A DNA stretch of 64,000 bases from Bacteroidota bacterium (GCA_030706745.1 JAUZNX010000011.1:44327-108326); one strand, 5' to 3'; numbered from the stretch's first letter, positions 17,204 to 26,836 are shown. A program made the numbers and translations. The notes: generated by a model from the letters alone, not told the origin.

Positions 17204-17722
17204 CTATTTCTCGAATAGCGCACGCCGTTCTGCTGGGATTCGCACTAGAAGGAGCATCATGGCATTCAGAACCGTGAAGACAATCGCTGTGAAGCACAGC
17301 CCAAAGATGAGTGGCAGCGAAAGCAATTCCAAAGCGACAGCGATATAGATTGGATGTGGAAGGAAGCGATACGGTCCGCTCGCGATCAGTGGTTGGCCGG
17401 GTACGATCACGATGCGAGCTGTCCACCGTTCGCCCAGCACCAGCCGCGACCAGAGTCGAAGCAGTTGAGCCAGAACGAAGACGATCACTGCCGCCCACCA
17501 ATAATCGGGCAATTGACCACCATGCACGAGATATTCGGTGATGATACTAAAAAAGAAGCTGATATGCATGGCGACGATAACGGGATAGTGTCCGCCGCTG
17601 CGCTCACGGCCACCGCGGGCAAACAGATTGGCCATATTACGTCGGCTCGCACGCAGTTCGAGGAGCCGCTCGATGATCAGTCCGCCCACCAGAAAGATAA
17701 AAAGCTCAGAGACCATTACCAT
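17204..17722 (-). CDS. Isoprenylcysteine carboxyl methyltransferase-family membrane protein
   Basis: A 172-residue protein with four or five transmembrane helices. The C-terminal catalytic region (GPYRFLPHPIYIAVALELLSLPL) carries the RxxxHPxY signature of ICMT and related SAM-dependent membrane methyltransferases. ATG 17722 or 17716 may be used; both overlap the stop of the type III polyketide synthase upstream. In Bacillus the pair bpsA/bpsB has this arrangement: BpsA makes alkylpyrones or alkylresorcinols and BpsB O-methylates them. The same role is inferred here. Confidence 0.8.
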   Translation of the reverse strand: MVMVSELFIFLVGGLIIERLLELRASRRNMANLFARGGRERSGGHYPVIVAMHISFFFSIITEYLVHGGQLPDYWWAAVIVFVLAQLLRLWSRLVLGERWTARIVIVPGQPLIASGPYRFLPHPIYIAVALELLSLPLIFGLCFTAIVFTVLNAMMLLLVRIPAERRALFEK

Positions 17723-18759
17723 TGAACGAGAACCAACTCCGAGCTAAATCCCGGCCCGAGCGCAGTGATGATGCCATACTCGCCAGAACCGGGGTGATTC
17801 TCTTCCAAGAATCGCTTTAAAATAAACAGAACTGTCGCGCTCGACATATTACCATTGGCTCGTAGGACATCGTATGAATGCCGCATCGCGTGGGGTGACG
17901 GCGCGAGTGCCTGTTCGTAAGCCTCAATGACCTTTACTCCTCCCGGATGGGCGATGAAGTGCGTGATCTGACTGAGATCGAGCTTGTGCTTCGCGAGCAA
18001 TTCCTGTATGTTCTCCGCAACGAGAGATGTCACAATGGATGGAATATCACGCGAGAGAACAATGCGGAAACCCTCACTCGAAATTCGCCAGCCCATCACA
18101 TCGAGGGTATCGCGATATGTCGTGGAGAGGGAGCCAAGCACACGAGGCCCAGCCACCTCTACTTCATCGCCAACGACAAGACATGCGGCGGCACCATCGC
18201 CGAAAAGGGCGGATGCGATCACATTACTCTTGGAACGGTCCGAAAGCTGAAACGCAAAGCTGCAGAGTTCGACACTAACGACCAAAGCTCGCTCGCGCGG
18301 AAAGGCCTTGACATAATCGAACGCCCGCGCAATGCCGCCAACACCGGCGGCACATCCCAGCCCCCATATTGGAATTCGCTTGATGTGAGGATTGAGAGGG
18401 ATGCGATTGAAGAGCCGCGCATCGATAGATGGCGTCGAAAGACCCGTGGTCGAGACGAAAAAGATCGCATCGAAATCCGTCGTAGAAATGCCGCATTGCT
18501 CGGCAAGATCGCACACGACCCGCTCGGCGAGTACGAGCGTCTCAGCGATATAGCGGTCGTTGGTTTCGGTAAAACTGTGCGGGACCTCGAACCACTCGAT
18601 CTCCGCCGCAAAATGGCGGCGATCGATCTTCGCGTTATCGAAGACCGGCGCGAGCCGCTCGGCAATCGGACCGAACATCTTCAGAACGCGCGCCCTTGCC
18701 TCCGATTGTTCGAGTACATTCGGAGGAACGGCGATGGAAACCCCTGCGATGCGTGGCAT
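17716..18759 (-). CDS. Type III polyketide synthase (chalcone/stilbene synthase family)
   Basis: A 347-residue homodimeric ketosynthase that extends an acyl-CoA with malonyl-CoA and cyclises the product. The catalytic triad is visible: Cys136 in IWGLGCAAGVGG, His271 in FIAHPGG, Asn304 in NGNMSSAT. FGDGAAACLV is the usual glycine-rich segment. Length is normal for bacterial members. It overlaps the ICMT-like methyltransferase gene, so the product is probably a methylated alkylpyrone or alkylresorcinol lipid. Starter and chain length cannot be read from sequence. Confidence 0.9.
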   Translation of the reverse strand: MPRIAGVSIAVPPNVLEQSEARARVLKMFGPIAERLAPVFDNAKIDRRHFAAEIEWFEVPHSFTETNDRYIAETLVLAERVVCDLAEQCGISTTDFDAIFFVSTTGLSTPSIDARLFNRIPLNPHIKRIPIWGLGCAAGVGGIARAFDYVKAFPRERALVVSVELCSFAFQLSDRSKSNVIASALFGDGAAACLVVGDEVEVAGPRVLGSLSTTYRDTLDVMGWRISSEGFRIVLSRDIPSIVTSLVAENIQELLAKHKLDLSQITHFIAHPGGVKVIEAYEQALAPSPHAMRHSYDVLRANGNMSSATVLFILKRFLEENHPGSGEYGIITALGPGFSSELVLVQW

Positions 18760-18791
18760 GTGCTACTTAATGACACCAATGGTGAAAGAAG

Positions 18792-18887
18792 AATGACAAA
18801 TGACGAATGACTAAGGCCAAATTAGGGATAGAAATTCATGCCATCCGACATTTGGGGCTGTGCGTCGTCTTTTGTCATTGGTCATTG
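18792..18887. repeat. Facing heptad arms, AATGACA type
   Basis: The left arm 18792-18812 is AATGACA, AATGACG, AATGACT. The right arm 18871-18887 is the complementary TTTGTCATTGGTCATTG. The right arm contains the last codons and the TGA stop of the flippase gene (18882-18884). It fills the 122-base gap upstream of the polyketide synthase. Confidence 0.8.
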
Positions 18888-20516
18888 AGTAGCCATCAAC
18901 GCCTTAAGCCTTCCGATGACCTTTTGTGCTTCGGGAACGCGGAATAGATAGTACAATACAAGTGTGAATATGGCGGTGAGCACGGCTCCAATCGCAAATC
19001 GAGCCAAGATTGGAGCCTGACTTGCCAAGGCGCCCGTCAGCAAATAGCTTGCAGCAGTGGCAGCCGATGCAATAAGCACAATTCTCGTCGTCCGGCCAAG
19101 TTGGAAACTCGGACCGATCCAGCGCTGGGCCAGCATACTCTCAGTAACGCACGCGCCGGAGTTTGCGAGTTGCGTGCCGATCATCGCTCCCAAGCCTCCC
19201 CAGTGTCGGATCAGAAAATAATTCGCGACAAGATTCGCAATGCCCCACCCAAGACGGTTAAAAAAAACAACGCGCTCCTTGCCGATCGTGACTAATGACG
19301 TCACGTGTAGGCCGCCGCCGAAGCCCAGGACCGTGACGGCCAGGGCACCGAGGCCAAAGGTGACCATCGGCACGGCTCCCGCGAATTTCGGACCGTAAAT
19401 CGCTTCCACCCCCAGCGGAGCGAATGCCAGCATGAAGAAAATGAGCGGAGCAGTCGTGACGGACTGAAATCCCGCAATATCGCGCCGGGCGCGATAAAGC
19501 CGCGGAAACGGGCGCGATGGAGTTCCGTCGTGTGCCTCCTCATCGGTGTGGGCCAGTTCGCTGAAGACGGCGATGAGTGTATGGCCGAGCCCGAAGAGAA
19601 AAATGTACTCCGTCATGAGAACAATGCGGGCTGCTGCCTCATAGAGCCCGATGTCGGCCGCGTTCTCTCCGAGCATGGCGCGCATCATGAGGAAGTCGGG
19701 TTGACGACCCAGAAGCGTTGTGAGCATGTCGTTGCCCCATGTCGTGATGCCATAGAGCATGAACGGCAGCACTACGAACACGCGAAGATAGCTTGGCCGC
19801 CCGATGAGCCGCGTCAGATGTAAGATGACCTGCTTGAGTTCTCGCCCGATTCCGGGGCTGCTCGTTGGCTCGACCAGTCGATGCACCCAGGGCAGCAGCA
19901 ATACTGCATTCAAAACCGGCGCGATCGCAAAGAGGGCAACGGCGCCTTCGAGTGTCAGATGATTGGTGAAGACCATCACGACGCCGCCCGCAAGCATCAG
20001 CCCGCGCGTGACTAAGCTCGCGAAGAAGATCCATTTGACTTCGAGCAGCCCAATCAGCGTGAAGGTGGAAAACGCCACGCCCACCTGCCCGAATAGGAAT
20101 ATCATGAGGTATGGCCAGAGCGTGCGGAGGTTTCCGAGAGAGGCCGCAAACGATGGGACATATTCCGGCACGACACCAAGCGCGACCGCGACAAGAATGG
20201 AAATGACGAGCGTGACCATGAGGCGGAAGGCCAGCATCTCTATCAGAAACGGCCGGACACCCTCGATCTTCTTCTCGCCGTATTGTGACTCGCCGCGCGC
20301 GATCCGCGGTAAGTAGCGCAAGAGCACGCCATCGACGGCAAACGCGGCGAGGATCGCGAGCGTGGTGCAGATTGAACAGTAAACGGCATAGTTGCCTCCG
20401 AGTTCGGGACCGAACTTGCGGACGACAAGAATGGAGTAGAGGCTCATCCCGCCGTACTCGACCATCTTATACAGGTGATTCCACGCGAATCCGCGGGTGA
20501 CCCGATGGCTGCTCAT
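18882..20516 (-). CDS. Polysaccharide flippase, Wzx/MATE-like
   Basis: A 544-residue inner-membrane protein with about 12-14 helices of the MOP superfamily (oligosaccharide flippase). It moves undecaprenyl-linked oligosaccharides to the periplasmic face. Visible features: an N-terminal GFAWNHLYKMVEYGGMSLYSILVVRKFGPE of the Polysacc_synt type, a long hydrophilic loop in the middle (about residues 320-345, EEAHDGTPSRPFPRLYRARRD) and alternating helices to the end. The start overlaps the GT4 stop by 4 bases. The final residues TQ and the stop lie in a heptad repeat, hinting that the 3' end was reshaped by it. Confidence 0.82.
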   Translation of the reverse strand: MSSHRVTRGFAWNHLYKMVEYGGMSLYSILVVRKFGPELGGNYAVYCSICTTLAILAAFAVDGVLLRYLPRIARGESQYGEKKIEGVRPFLIEMLAFRLMVTLVISILVAVALGVVPEYVPSFAASLGNLRTLWPYLMIFLFGQVGVAFSTFTLIGLLEVKWIFFASLVTRGLMLAGGVVMVFTNHLTLEGAVALFAIAPVLNAVLLLPWVHRLVEPTSSPGIGRELKQVILHLTRLIGRPSYLRVFVVLPFMLYGITTWGNDMLTTLLGRQPDFLMMRAMLGENAADIGLYEAAARIVLMTEYIFLFGLGHTLIAVFSELAHTDEEAHDGTPSRPFPRLYRARRDIAGFQSVTTAPLIFFMLAFAPLGVEAIYGPKFAGAVPMVTFGLGALAVTVLGFGGGLHVTSLVTIGKERVVFFNRLGWGIANLVANYFLIRHWGGLGAMIGTQLANSGACVTESMLAQRWIGPSFQLGRTTRIVLIASAATAASYLLTGALASQAPILARFAIGAVLTAIFTLVLYYLFRVPEAQKVIGRLKALMATQ

Positions 20517-21703
20517 CGTACTGTTGAATGAGTGACGAACACTTCTTCGATCGCATCGCGCGCATCCAACGCAAACCGATGCCAGCTATAATGCACAGTC
20601 GCTCGTTCGCGAGCGCGATTGGCGAGTTGTTCCCGTTTCTCGGGTTTCAGATCGATGGCAATTCGAATCTTGGCAGCTAGATCCTCGGCGTTATTCTCTT
20701 GAAAGACAAAGCCAGCATCGTCAATGACTTCCGGGATCGCACCCGAAGATGACCCAATCACAATCTTCCCGGCAGCCATGGCCTCGACGAGCACCCTACC
20801 AAATTGTTCGGCCCACATCGCTTTACGCCGGCTAGGCAACACAAGAATATCGAGTGCATGCATGTAATCCGGTACCTCCCCATGCGCGACCGAAGGTACA
20901 TGACGAAAATCAGCAGCAATGCCTCGCACCGCTACGAGTCGCAAAATGGCCTGCTCCGCCTCCCCGCTGCCAACAAGCAGTAACTTCATCGCGCGGTCCG
21001 GAATTTCCTGCTTCAGATTGGCGAACGCTTCGATTAGAAGATCGACACCCTTCATCTCGATCAGGCGTCCAACATACCCAATCACGAGGTCGCTGTCAGC
21101 AATACCAAGGGCCACTCGAACTTCGCGTGCTCGTCCAGGTCGTGGAGCACTATATGCAACGGAGTCCACCCCATAGCCAATCGTGCGCACCGGCTTTCGA
21201 AATCCGGAGTCGCGCAGCACTTGAATGCCAGCCGTATTTGCGGTTAACCCAAAGTCCATTCGAGGAAGTGTCCAGCGCGCAACATTCCGATAAAAGGATG
21301 ATGGCCGGTAATCGAAAGTCGTCAGCGAAAGATTATTCCAGGTAAAGAACACGACCGGGACGGTGGGCGCCAGAAGGGATCTAATGAGAAGGACTTCCGC
21401 TGCGAACACAGAGAATGGCTCTTCCATCAGGAATATGACTTCCGGGTTTGACTGTCGAAATGCGCGTATGATTCCACTCCGGTAAAATCCGCGATTTTCA
21501 TAACCTCGCCAGCCAGCATTCCCTATCACCGCGGCATACGGCGATCCGGCTTGCAACTCTTCAAATGGCATTGGCCGCCCATTCATGCGCCAGGCATCGA
21601 CCGTGAGCATTGTCAACTCGGTTTCTGGCAAGGCCCCCAACTCGTCAGCCGCCCGTCGGTAGAGGCGGTTCGCAAACATGGAGTTGATGATGAGAACGCG
21701 CAC
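20513..21703 (-). CDS. Glycosyltransferase family 4
   Basis: A 396-residue GT-B enzyme. The N-terminal acceptor domain is followed by the donor-binding domain with YVGRLIEMKGVDLLIEAF, LLLVGSGEAEQ and EQFGRVLVEAMAAGKIVIGSSSGAIPEVI, which contains the EX7E-type nucleotide-sugar motif of GT4. It should be a cytosolic or membrane-associated retaining transferase building a surface polysaccharide repeat unit. It is the only glycosyltransferase in this four-gene run, between Wzx (4-base overlap) and Wzz (17-base gap). The sugar specificity is unknown. Confidence 0.85.
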   Translation of the reverse strand: MRVLIINSMFANRLYRRAADELGALPETELTMLTVDAWRMNGRPMPFEELQAGSPYAAVIGNAGWRGYENRGFYRSGIIRAFRQSNPEVIFLMEEPFSVFAAEVLLIRSLLAPTVPVVFFTWNNLSLTTFDYRPSSFYRNVARWTLPRMDFGLTANTAGIQVLRDSGFRKPVRTIGYGVDSVAYSAPRPGRAREVRVALGIADSDLVIGYVGRLIEMKGVDLLIEAFANLKQEIPDRAMKLLLVGSGEAEQAILRLVAVRGIAADFRHVPSVAHGEVPDYMHALDILVLPSRRKAMWAEQFGRVLVEAMAAGKIVIGSSSGAIPEVIDDAGFVFQENNAEDLAAKIRIAIDLKPEKREQLANRARERATVHYSWHRFALDARDAIEEVFVTHSTVR

Positions 21704-21720
21704 GATGCTGTGCTAAATGG

Positions 21721-23013
21721 TTACGCACTCGGAGATTGTTCGGCCACGATCTCGGTCGGGGCCAGCAGCGTAGCGCGCTTGCCATGCCGAGCGGTCCGCA
21801 TGATATTGACCAGCCGGTAATGGACCGCAGGCCGGTCGCGAATATCCAGAACAAAGGATCGCACCCAGACGAACCCCATCGTTCCAAACAATCCAAGGAT
21901 CAGTCCCACGATGCCAAACAATTTTGTATTTGGCGCTGTGGGTCCAGTGGGTGGCAGCGCGCGGTCGAGAATCTGCAATGAGGGCAGGTCGCGTTCTTCG
22001 TTGATCCGTTGCTCTTCGAGCTCCTGCCGGAGGAAACCAGTGACTTGCTCGAGCACCTTCGTTTCACGCATGTAACCCGCAAGTTCGCGAGCAAGCGCCG
22101 GAGCATTCTTCAGCGCGATCACGTATTCGCCGGCCCCACCGTCATCGTACTTTGCGAGTGCCGCTTTCGAAGCATCGAGTTGCGCCGTCAGTGCTTTGAC
22201 GCGTGGCGATGATGCTTCGAGTTCGTGGGATTCGACACCTAACTCCATCTCGGTCTGCTGGATTTGGCCGGTCAGGGTCGCCGCGGCAGAGACGGTTGCC
22301 GCGAGTTGCTCCGGAAGAGAAATAGCCTGATGCGTTTCCTGAAATTGTTGAAGCCGTGCATACGAGCTATCGAGCTGTGCCATCTTGAGTTGATGTTCAG
22401 CCTCAATAAATACTCGGGTGTTGCGAGCGCTGGTCATCAACCGGTCTCGATTGAACCGGTCGAGCGCGCTAACGAATGTATTCGCGATATAGGCAGTCAT
22501 CATGCGCACGGAGTCCCGCTGATGCGCGGATGGAAATCGCGGTGTGCGAAGTTTGATGCTCACCGTGAACATTCCCGTTCGCATGGCCTCGCTCGAAAGG
22601 CTTCCCTGCAACTGACCAACAATCCCTTTCCAACTGGTATCGCTCCGCTTCAGATAATCGTGAACGATCGAATCACGAGCCACGTCCTCGGCAATCGTGC
22701 GAGATTCGACGATGGTCTTAAACAGATCGAGGGTGGGATTGTCAGCGCCCGCGCCATTCTTCAGAAAGTCGAACGCGGACGAAGTATTCGCAAGGAAGGC
22801 AAGCATTCCGCCAGATCCCGAGCGTTCCGGAGGCAGCACCGTCGCCGTCGCTTGATACGTCTCAGGCAGGAACTTGGCATATACGAACAGCACCAATCCG
22901 CCAAGGAATGCTCCCAGGATTATGAGCTTTACGTGGCGAACCAGCAGCAGCCAGAAATCTGGACGCGCTTTGGCGTATTGCGTAGTGGTCTGACCGTTTG
23001 GATGAGATGACAT
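21721..23013 (-). CDS. Chain-length determinant (Wzz-type) protein
   Basis: 430 residues with the polysaccharide co-polymerase layout. There is an N-terminal helix (VKLIILGAFLGGLVLFVYAKF) after a short cytoplasmic stretch, then YQATATVLPPE. A long periplasmic alpha-helical coiled region covers residues about 90-350. A C-terminal helix (KLFGIVGLILGLFGTMGFVWV) is preceded by the Pro-rich LPPTGPTAPN that marks the family. No Walker A kinase domain is fused, so this is the kinase-less type. It works with Wza next to it to set chain length and export. The start lies 7 bases after the Wza stop. Confidence 0.85.
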   Translation of the reverse strand: MSSHPNGQTTTQYAKARPDFWLLLVRHVKLIILGAFLGGLVLFVYAKFLPETYQATATVLPPERSGSGGMLAFLANTSSAFDFLKNGAGADNPTLDLFKTIVESRTIAEDVARDSIVHDYLKRSDTSWKGIVGQLQGSLSSEAMRTGMFTVSIKLRTPRFPSAHQRDSVRMMTAYIANTFVSALDRFNRDRLMTSARNTRVFIEAEHQLKMAQLDSSYARLQQFQETHQAISLPEQLAATVSAAATLTGQIQQTEMELGVESHELEASSPRVKALTAQLDASKAALAKYDDGGAGEYVIALKNAPALARELAGYMRETKVLEQVTGFLRQELEEQRINEERDLPSLQILDRALPPTGPTAPNTKLFGIVGLILGLFGTMGFVWVRSFVLDIRDRPAVHYRLVNIMRTARHGKRATLLAPTEIVAEQSPSA

Positions 23014-23020
23014 GGCGAAT

Positions 23021-24673
23021 TTACTTCTTAAGCAGGAGATAAATACCGGCGACGAGGGTTAAGACTTGTGCCGTCAGTGCCGTAAAGGTCGCCACGTCTT
23101 TCCAAAATTCTGAATGCTCCGCCGGTACAATAATCATGTCGCCCGGCGCTATTTTGTAGTCACGCGAAGACCGAGGATCGATGTATGAACCGGTCTTCGG
23201 ATTCACGACCCGGACCGCGCCTCGGTCGGCATTGGATGCAAAGCCGCCGGCCTTTGCAATGTAGTCTTCGTATGCACCACCTTCGATGTAGACAACATTT
23301 CCTTGCTGATTTACACTGCCGGAAACGGTGACATACCCAAGCGCGCGAGGAATATAGATCGAGTCCTGCTCGCGCAATAAGATATTCTGGGACTGATCGT
23401 TCTTCGTCATAAGCGACTTGAAGTTCACGACCATAGTCGAGCGAAAGAACTGATCGGCTCGCGCGGTATAGTAACCGTATTCCTGCTCGGTCATGCCTTC
23501 CTTTCGCAGTGGTGCGATCTGCATGATGCGGCGAAATTCGGGATCGGTCTCCCATGAGCCTACCCCAACACGACGAATCAGGACTGCCTCATCGAGCGAG
23601 GCCGTTGGCAATGTTCCACCGGCACGGTCGAGAAGGTCCTTCAGGCGTGTCGTGCCAGGCTCGATCGAAAACCGGCCTGGAAACGGCACTTCGCCATTGA
23701 CACTTGCATATCGTTGTACATGATATTGAGTCAGCGACCGAATAAAGATTTGATCTCCATCCTGAAGCGCAGGATTTTGGCCATGCTGATAATCAACATA
23801 TGTTCGTTGCGCGTGCGATGGATCGCTGGCACTAAATCGCGCAAGTTCGATCGAATCTGTTATCGCCGCTGGGAGTAATCCGCGTGCAAGCGCGATCACG
23901 GTCGAAAGGGAATCGCCCTGGACAAATTCCATCCGTTGCGGTTCCGCAACGCCGCCATAGATTGTTACCGATTGCATTGCTGGTGGGACGATGATGACAT
24001 CGCCACCTTCAATCGTCGGGTTGGCACTCAGATCACCGAGCGCGTAATATCGCAACAGATCGGCACGCGCCCGGATGGCACCGGTCGCCGAACGGATCTC
24101 GATGCCGCGAAGCGACGAGGTCTTCAGCATTCCACCGGACCGGTCGATTACCTCGCTGACCCGTTGAAGCACTGTCGCTGTCTGGATTCCAGGCTGGAGC
24201 ACTTCACCCAGCAATGATATTTTGACCGGTCGAACGCGGCGCATGGAGAGCGTTGCGTCCGGCGTCTTATATTCCCGCGATAGCAGGGTTGCCACCAGCT
24301 TTTGGGCCGCTGTGAGTGTCAGTCCCGCAACCTGCGCCTCACCGATGCGTGGAATGATTACTTTGCCCTCTGGCGTCACGGTCAGGTCCTGATCGAGCGA
24401 GTGCATGGCATACACGTTCAAGTACAGACCATCACCCGGACCCAGTATATAGGTATTCGGGTCGATCGTCCCTTCAAGCGGTTGGGATTCGAATGCCGAA
24501 CCACCTCGGCGGCCAGCGAGCAACTTCTCGGTCGTGGTATCGGCGACCCCAAGCCGATTTTGGTATGACGAGAAAACTTCGCTCGTGCTCAACTGAGCGT
24601 GCCCGGCTCCTGGCAAACCGGCTACCATCACGAACAGGATTAGGAGAAGAAGGCGAATGCGGTTTGAATTCAA
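23021..24673 (-). CDS. Outer-membrane polysaccharide export protein with SLBB domains (Wza-like)
   Basis: A 550-residue exported protein starting at TTG 24673, with a signal peptide (LLLLILFVMVAGLPGAGHAQ). Residues about 70-160 form the poly-export domain (YILGPGDGLYLNVY ... VTPEGKVIIPRIGEAQVAGLTL). At least three SLBB segments follow (VKISLLGEVLQPG, VTIYGGVAEPQ, YASVNGEVPFPG, VTVSGSVNQQG). A single C-terminal helix (FTALTAQVLTLVAGIYLLLKK) could be the outer-membrane pore segment as in Wza. No lipobox Cys is seen. First gene of the Wza-Wzz-GT4-Wzx run. A TATAAT lies only 5 bases upstream of the TTG, so transcription may start very close to it. Confidence 0.87.
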   Translation of the reverse strand: MNSNRIRLLLLILFVMVAGLPGAGHAQLSTSEVFSSYQNRLGVADTTTEKLLAGRRGGSAFESQPLEGTIDPNTYILGPGDGLYLNVYAMHSLDQDLTVTPEGKVIIPRIGEAQVAGLTLTAAQKLVATLLSREYKTPDATLSMRRVRPVKISLLGEVLQPGIQTATVLQRVSEVIDRSGGMLKTSSLRGIEIRSATGAIRARADLLRYYALGDLSANPTIEGGDVIIVPPAMQSVTIYGGVAEPQRMEFVQGDSLSTVIALARGLLPAAITDSIELARFSASDPSHAQRTYVDYQHGQNPALQDGDQIFIRSLTQYHVQRYASVNGEVPFPGRFSIEPGTTRLKDLLDRAGGTLPTASLDEAVLIRRVGVGSWETDPEFRRIMQIAPLRKEGMTEQEYGYYTARADQFFRSTMVVNFKSLMTKNDQSQNILLREQDSIYIPRALGYVTVSGSVNQQGNVVYIEGGAYEDYIAKAGGFASNADRGAVRVVNPKTGSYIDPRSSRDYKIAPGDMIIVPAEHSEFWKDVATFTALTAQVLTLVAGIYLLLKK

Positions 24674-24900
24674 CGAATTATAGCAATATGATAGCGATTG
24701 GCACCGCCCGCTGGCCGTGCCGCTTCGGCCGTCCGGACCACGGCAAGATCAAGTCCTTGCTGGATGGCCGACTGCTCGTTCAGGCGAGCAGACCTTTATG
24801 TTATCAGCTAATCGTTGAGTTCCGATTCATGCGACTTGGGACAGGGCATTTATGAGTGCCTGAAATCCTGGAAAGACGTTTAACTGCTCGTCACCGCGCA
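24674..24900. other. Upstream region of the polysaccharide operon
   Basis: About 227 bases with no coding signal. A minus-strand TATAAT (24678-24683) has no matching -35 hexamer at the usual distance. A short imperfect hairpin (CAGGGCA...TGCCTG, about 24842-24862) lies nearer the upstream ABC-F gene. Confidence 0.4.
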
Positions 24901-26784
24901 TTAGACATTTCCTAACTCCACCCATCGCTCCAAAGCTTTGTCGAGACGCACGCTCAATTCTGTCAGCTCCGCGATGAGTGCACTTGTCGCTTTATAGTCG
25001 GATCCGGACGTGTTCAGCGCGGCTTCGATCTCGGATTTTCTGTTCTCGTCGGTGGTAATCTGCGATTCGAGAGCGTCCAGCTCTTTCTTCTCTTTGAAAG
25101 AGAGCTTTCGCTGCTTGGGCTCGACCGTCTTTTCTATTTGCTTCGAAACCTTCTTCGGCGTTTCGGCCGAAAGGCGTTCGCGTTCTTCTCTATCTCGAAT
25201 ATCCAGAAAGGCACTGTAGTTGCCCGGATATTCCCGAATACGGCCATCACCTTCGAAGCGGAGCACGCGATCGACCACACGATCGAGGAAATACCGATCG
25301 TGGCTTACAGCAATGACACTACCTGCAAACGTATCAAGATAGGATTCGAGCGCGACGAGCGTCGGGATGTCGAGATCGTTCGTCGGCTCATCAAGCAGCA
25401 GGACGTTCGGTGCTTCCATCAGGAGGCGAAGTAAGTATAGCCGCCGTCGCTCGCCACCACTAAGTTTCGAGATCGGCGCGAACTGCATCGCTGGTGGAAA
25501 CAAGAATCGCTCGGCCATCTGGCTCGCACTGATTGTCATACCCTCGGCGGTCGGTAGGTTCTCACCAGCTTCTTTGACGTAATCGATCAGACGCTGGTCC
25601 TCGTTCATGCGGCGATTCTCCTGATCGTAATAGCCGACGTGAACCGTAGTGCCAAGACTGATCTTACCAGCGTCCGGCTTGATCCGTTCGATAACCATGT
25701 CGAGCAGAGTCGTTTTGCCGGTCCCATTCGGACCAATGATTCCGATGCGATCGCCGCGCTGTAAAATGAACGTGAAATCCTTGACAAGCACGAGATGGCC
25801 ATAGCGCTTCGAGACTTTTTCAAACTCGATCACTTTGGTCCCAAGCCTCCTGCCAACGGCGCCGATCTCGATTTCCTGCTTCGGTTTTTCGCGCGGCGCC
25901 GAAAGCATCTCTTCCGCCCGATCGACGCGCGCCTTTTGCTTGGTCGTCCGTGCTTTCGCACCGCGCCGGAGCCATGCCAGCTCTTGCTTCATGAGTTGCT
26001 TTCGCTTCTCATACTCGATGCCGCGGCGCATCTCTTCCGCTTCTTTCTTTTCGAGATAGTAGGAATAATTACCGGAGAACGTCTGTGTCGTGCCACGATC
26101 GATCTCGACAATCCGATTCGTGACGCGGTCGAGGAAATAGCGATCGTGCGTTACAAGAAACAGTGCACCGGAATACCGAGCCAGATAATCCTCGAGCCAT
26201 TGGATCGTCTCGGCATCGAGATGATTCGTCGGTTCATCGAGTATCAGCAAGTCCGGCCGAATGATGAGCGCATGCGCGAGTGCGACCCGCTTGCGCTGAC
26301 CACCGGAAAGTGTGCCGACAATTTGCTCGGTATCGTGGATGCCAAGTTGCGCGAGAATTGTCTTCGCGTTTGTCTCCAACTCCCACGCGCCGGCGGCATC
26401 GATCTGGTGAGAGAGTTCGGTCATTTGCGTGAGCAGCTTCTCGTTCGCGTGATCGTGCGCCAGCGCGGCACACGCCGCTTCGTAGTCGTGAATAAGCTGC
26501 ATCGCGGCGCTGCTTTTCGAAAATAGCGCATCCAGAACGGAGAGCTTGGAGTCGAACTTGGGCTCCTGCGGAAGGTAGCCGATCTGCGCGCCTTCGGCAA
26601 CGATGACCTCACCGGTATCCGAAGGCATCTCGCCAGCCAGGACGCGAATTAGCGTGGTTTTGCCCGAGCCATTGACCCCAATCAGTCCAACGCGGTCTGT
26701 CCAGTCAATACCAAATGTAACCGCTGAAAATAGCGGCTTATTGCGGAAGTCTTTGCTGAGGTTGAGTGCGGTGAGGACGGGCAT
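24901..26784 (-). CDS. uup: ABC-F family ATPase, Uup-like
   Basis: 627 residues with two ABC domains and no membrane segments. Domain 1 has GVNGSGKTTL, LSGGQRKRVALAHAL and LLILDEPTNHLD. Domain 2 has GPNGTGKTTLLDM, LSGGERRRLYLLRLL and VLLLDEPTNDLD. The linker between them (RGIEYEKRKQLMKQELAWLRRG) is the P-site-tRNA interaction motif. The C-terminal 80 residues form a coiled coil (EKKELDALESQITTDENRK). That order marks Uup, which acts on ribosomes or DNA branch points rather than in transport. Length is normal. Confidence 0.9.
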   Translation of the reverse strand: MPVLTALNLSKDFRNKPLFSAVTFGIDWTDRVGLIGVNGSGKTTLIRVLAGEMPSDTGEVIVAEGAQIGYLPQEPKFDSKLSVLDALFSKSSAAMQLIHDYEAACAALAHDHANEKLLTQMTELSHQIDAAGAWELETNAKTILAQLGIHDTEQIVGTLSGGQRKRVALAHALIIRPDLLILDEPTNHLDAETIQWLEDYLARYSGALFLVTHDRYFLDRVTNRIVEIDRGTTQTFSGNYSYYLEKKEAEEMRRGIEYEKRKQLMKQELAWLRRGAKARTTKQKARVDRAEEMLSAPREKPKQEIEIGAVGRRLGTKVIEFEKVSKRYGHLVLVKDFTFILQRGDRIGIIGPNGTGKTTLLDMVIERIKPDAGKISLGTTVHVGYYDQENRRMNEDQRLIDYVKEAGENLPTAEGMTISASQMAERFLFPPAMQFAPISKLSGGERRRLYLLRLLMEAPNVLLLDEPTNDLDIPTLVALESYLDTFAGSVIAVSHDRYFLDRVVDRVLRFEGDGRIREYPGNYSAFLDIRDREERERLSAETPKKVSKQIEKTVEPKQRKLSFKEKKELDALESQITTDENRKSEIEAALNTSGSDYKATSALIAELTELSVRLDKALERWVELGNV

Positions 26785-26836
26785 GGAAGCGTTAACGTAG
26801 AATGGCGTTCATTGATCGGGATCACGAATAACAGTT

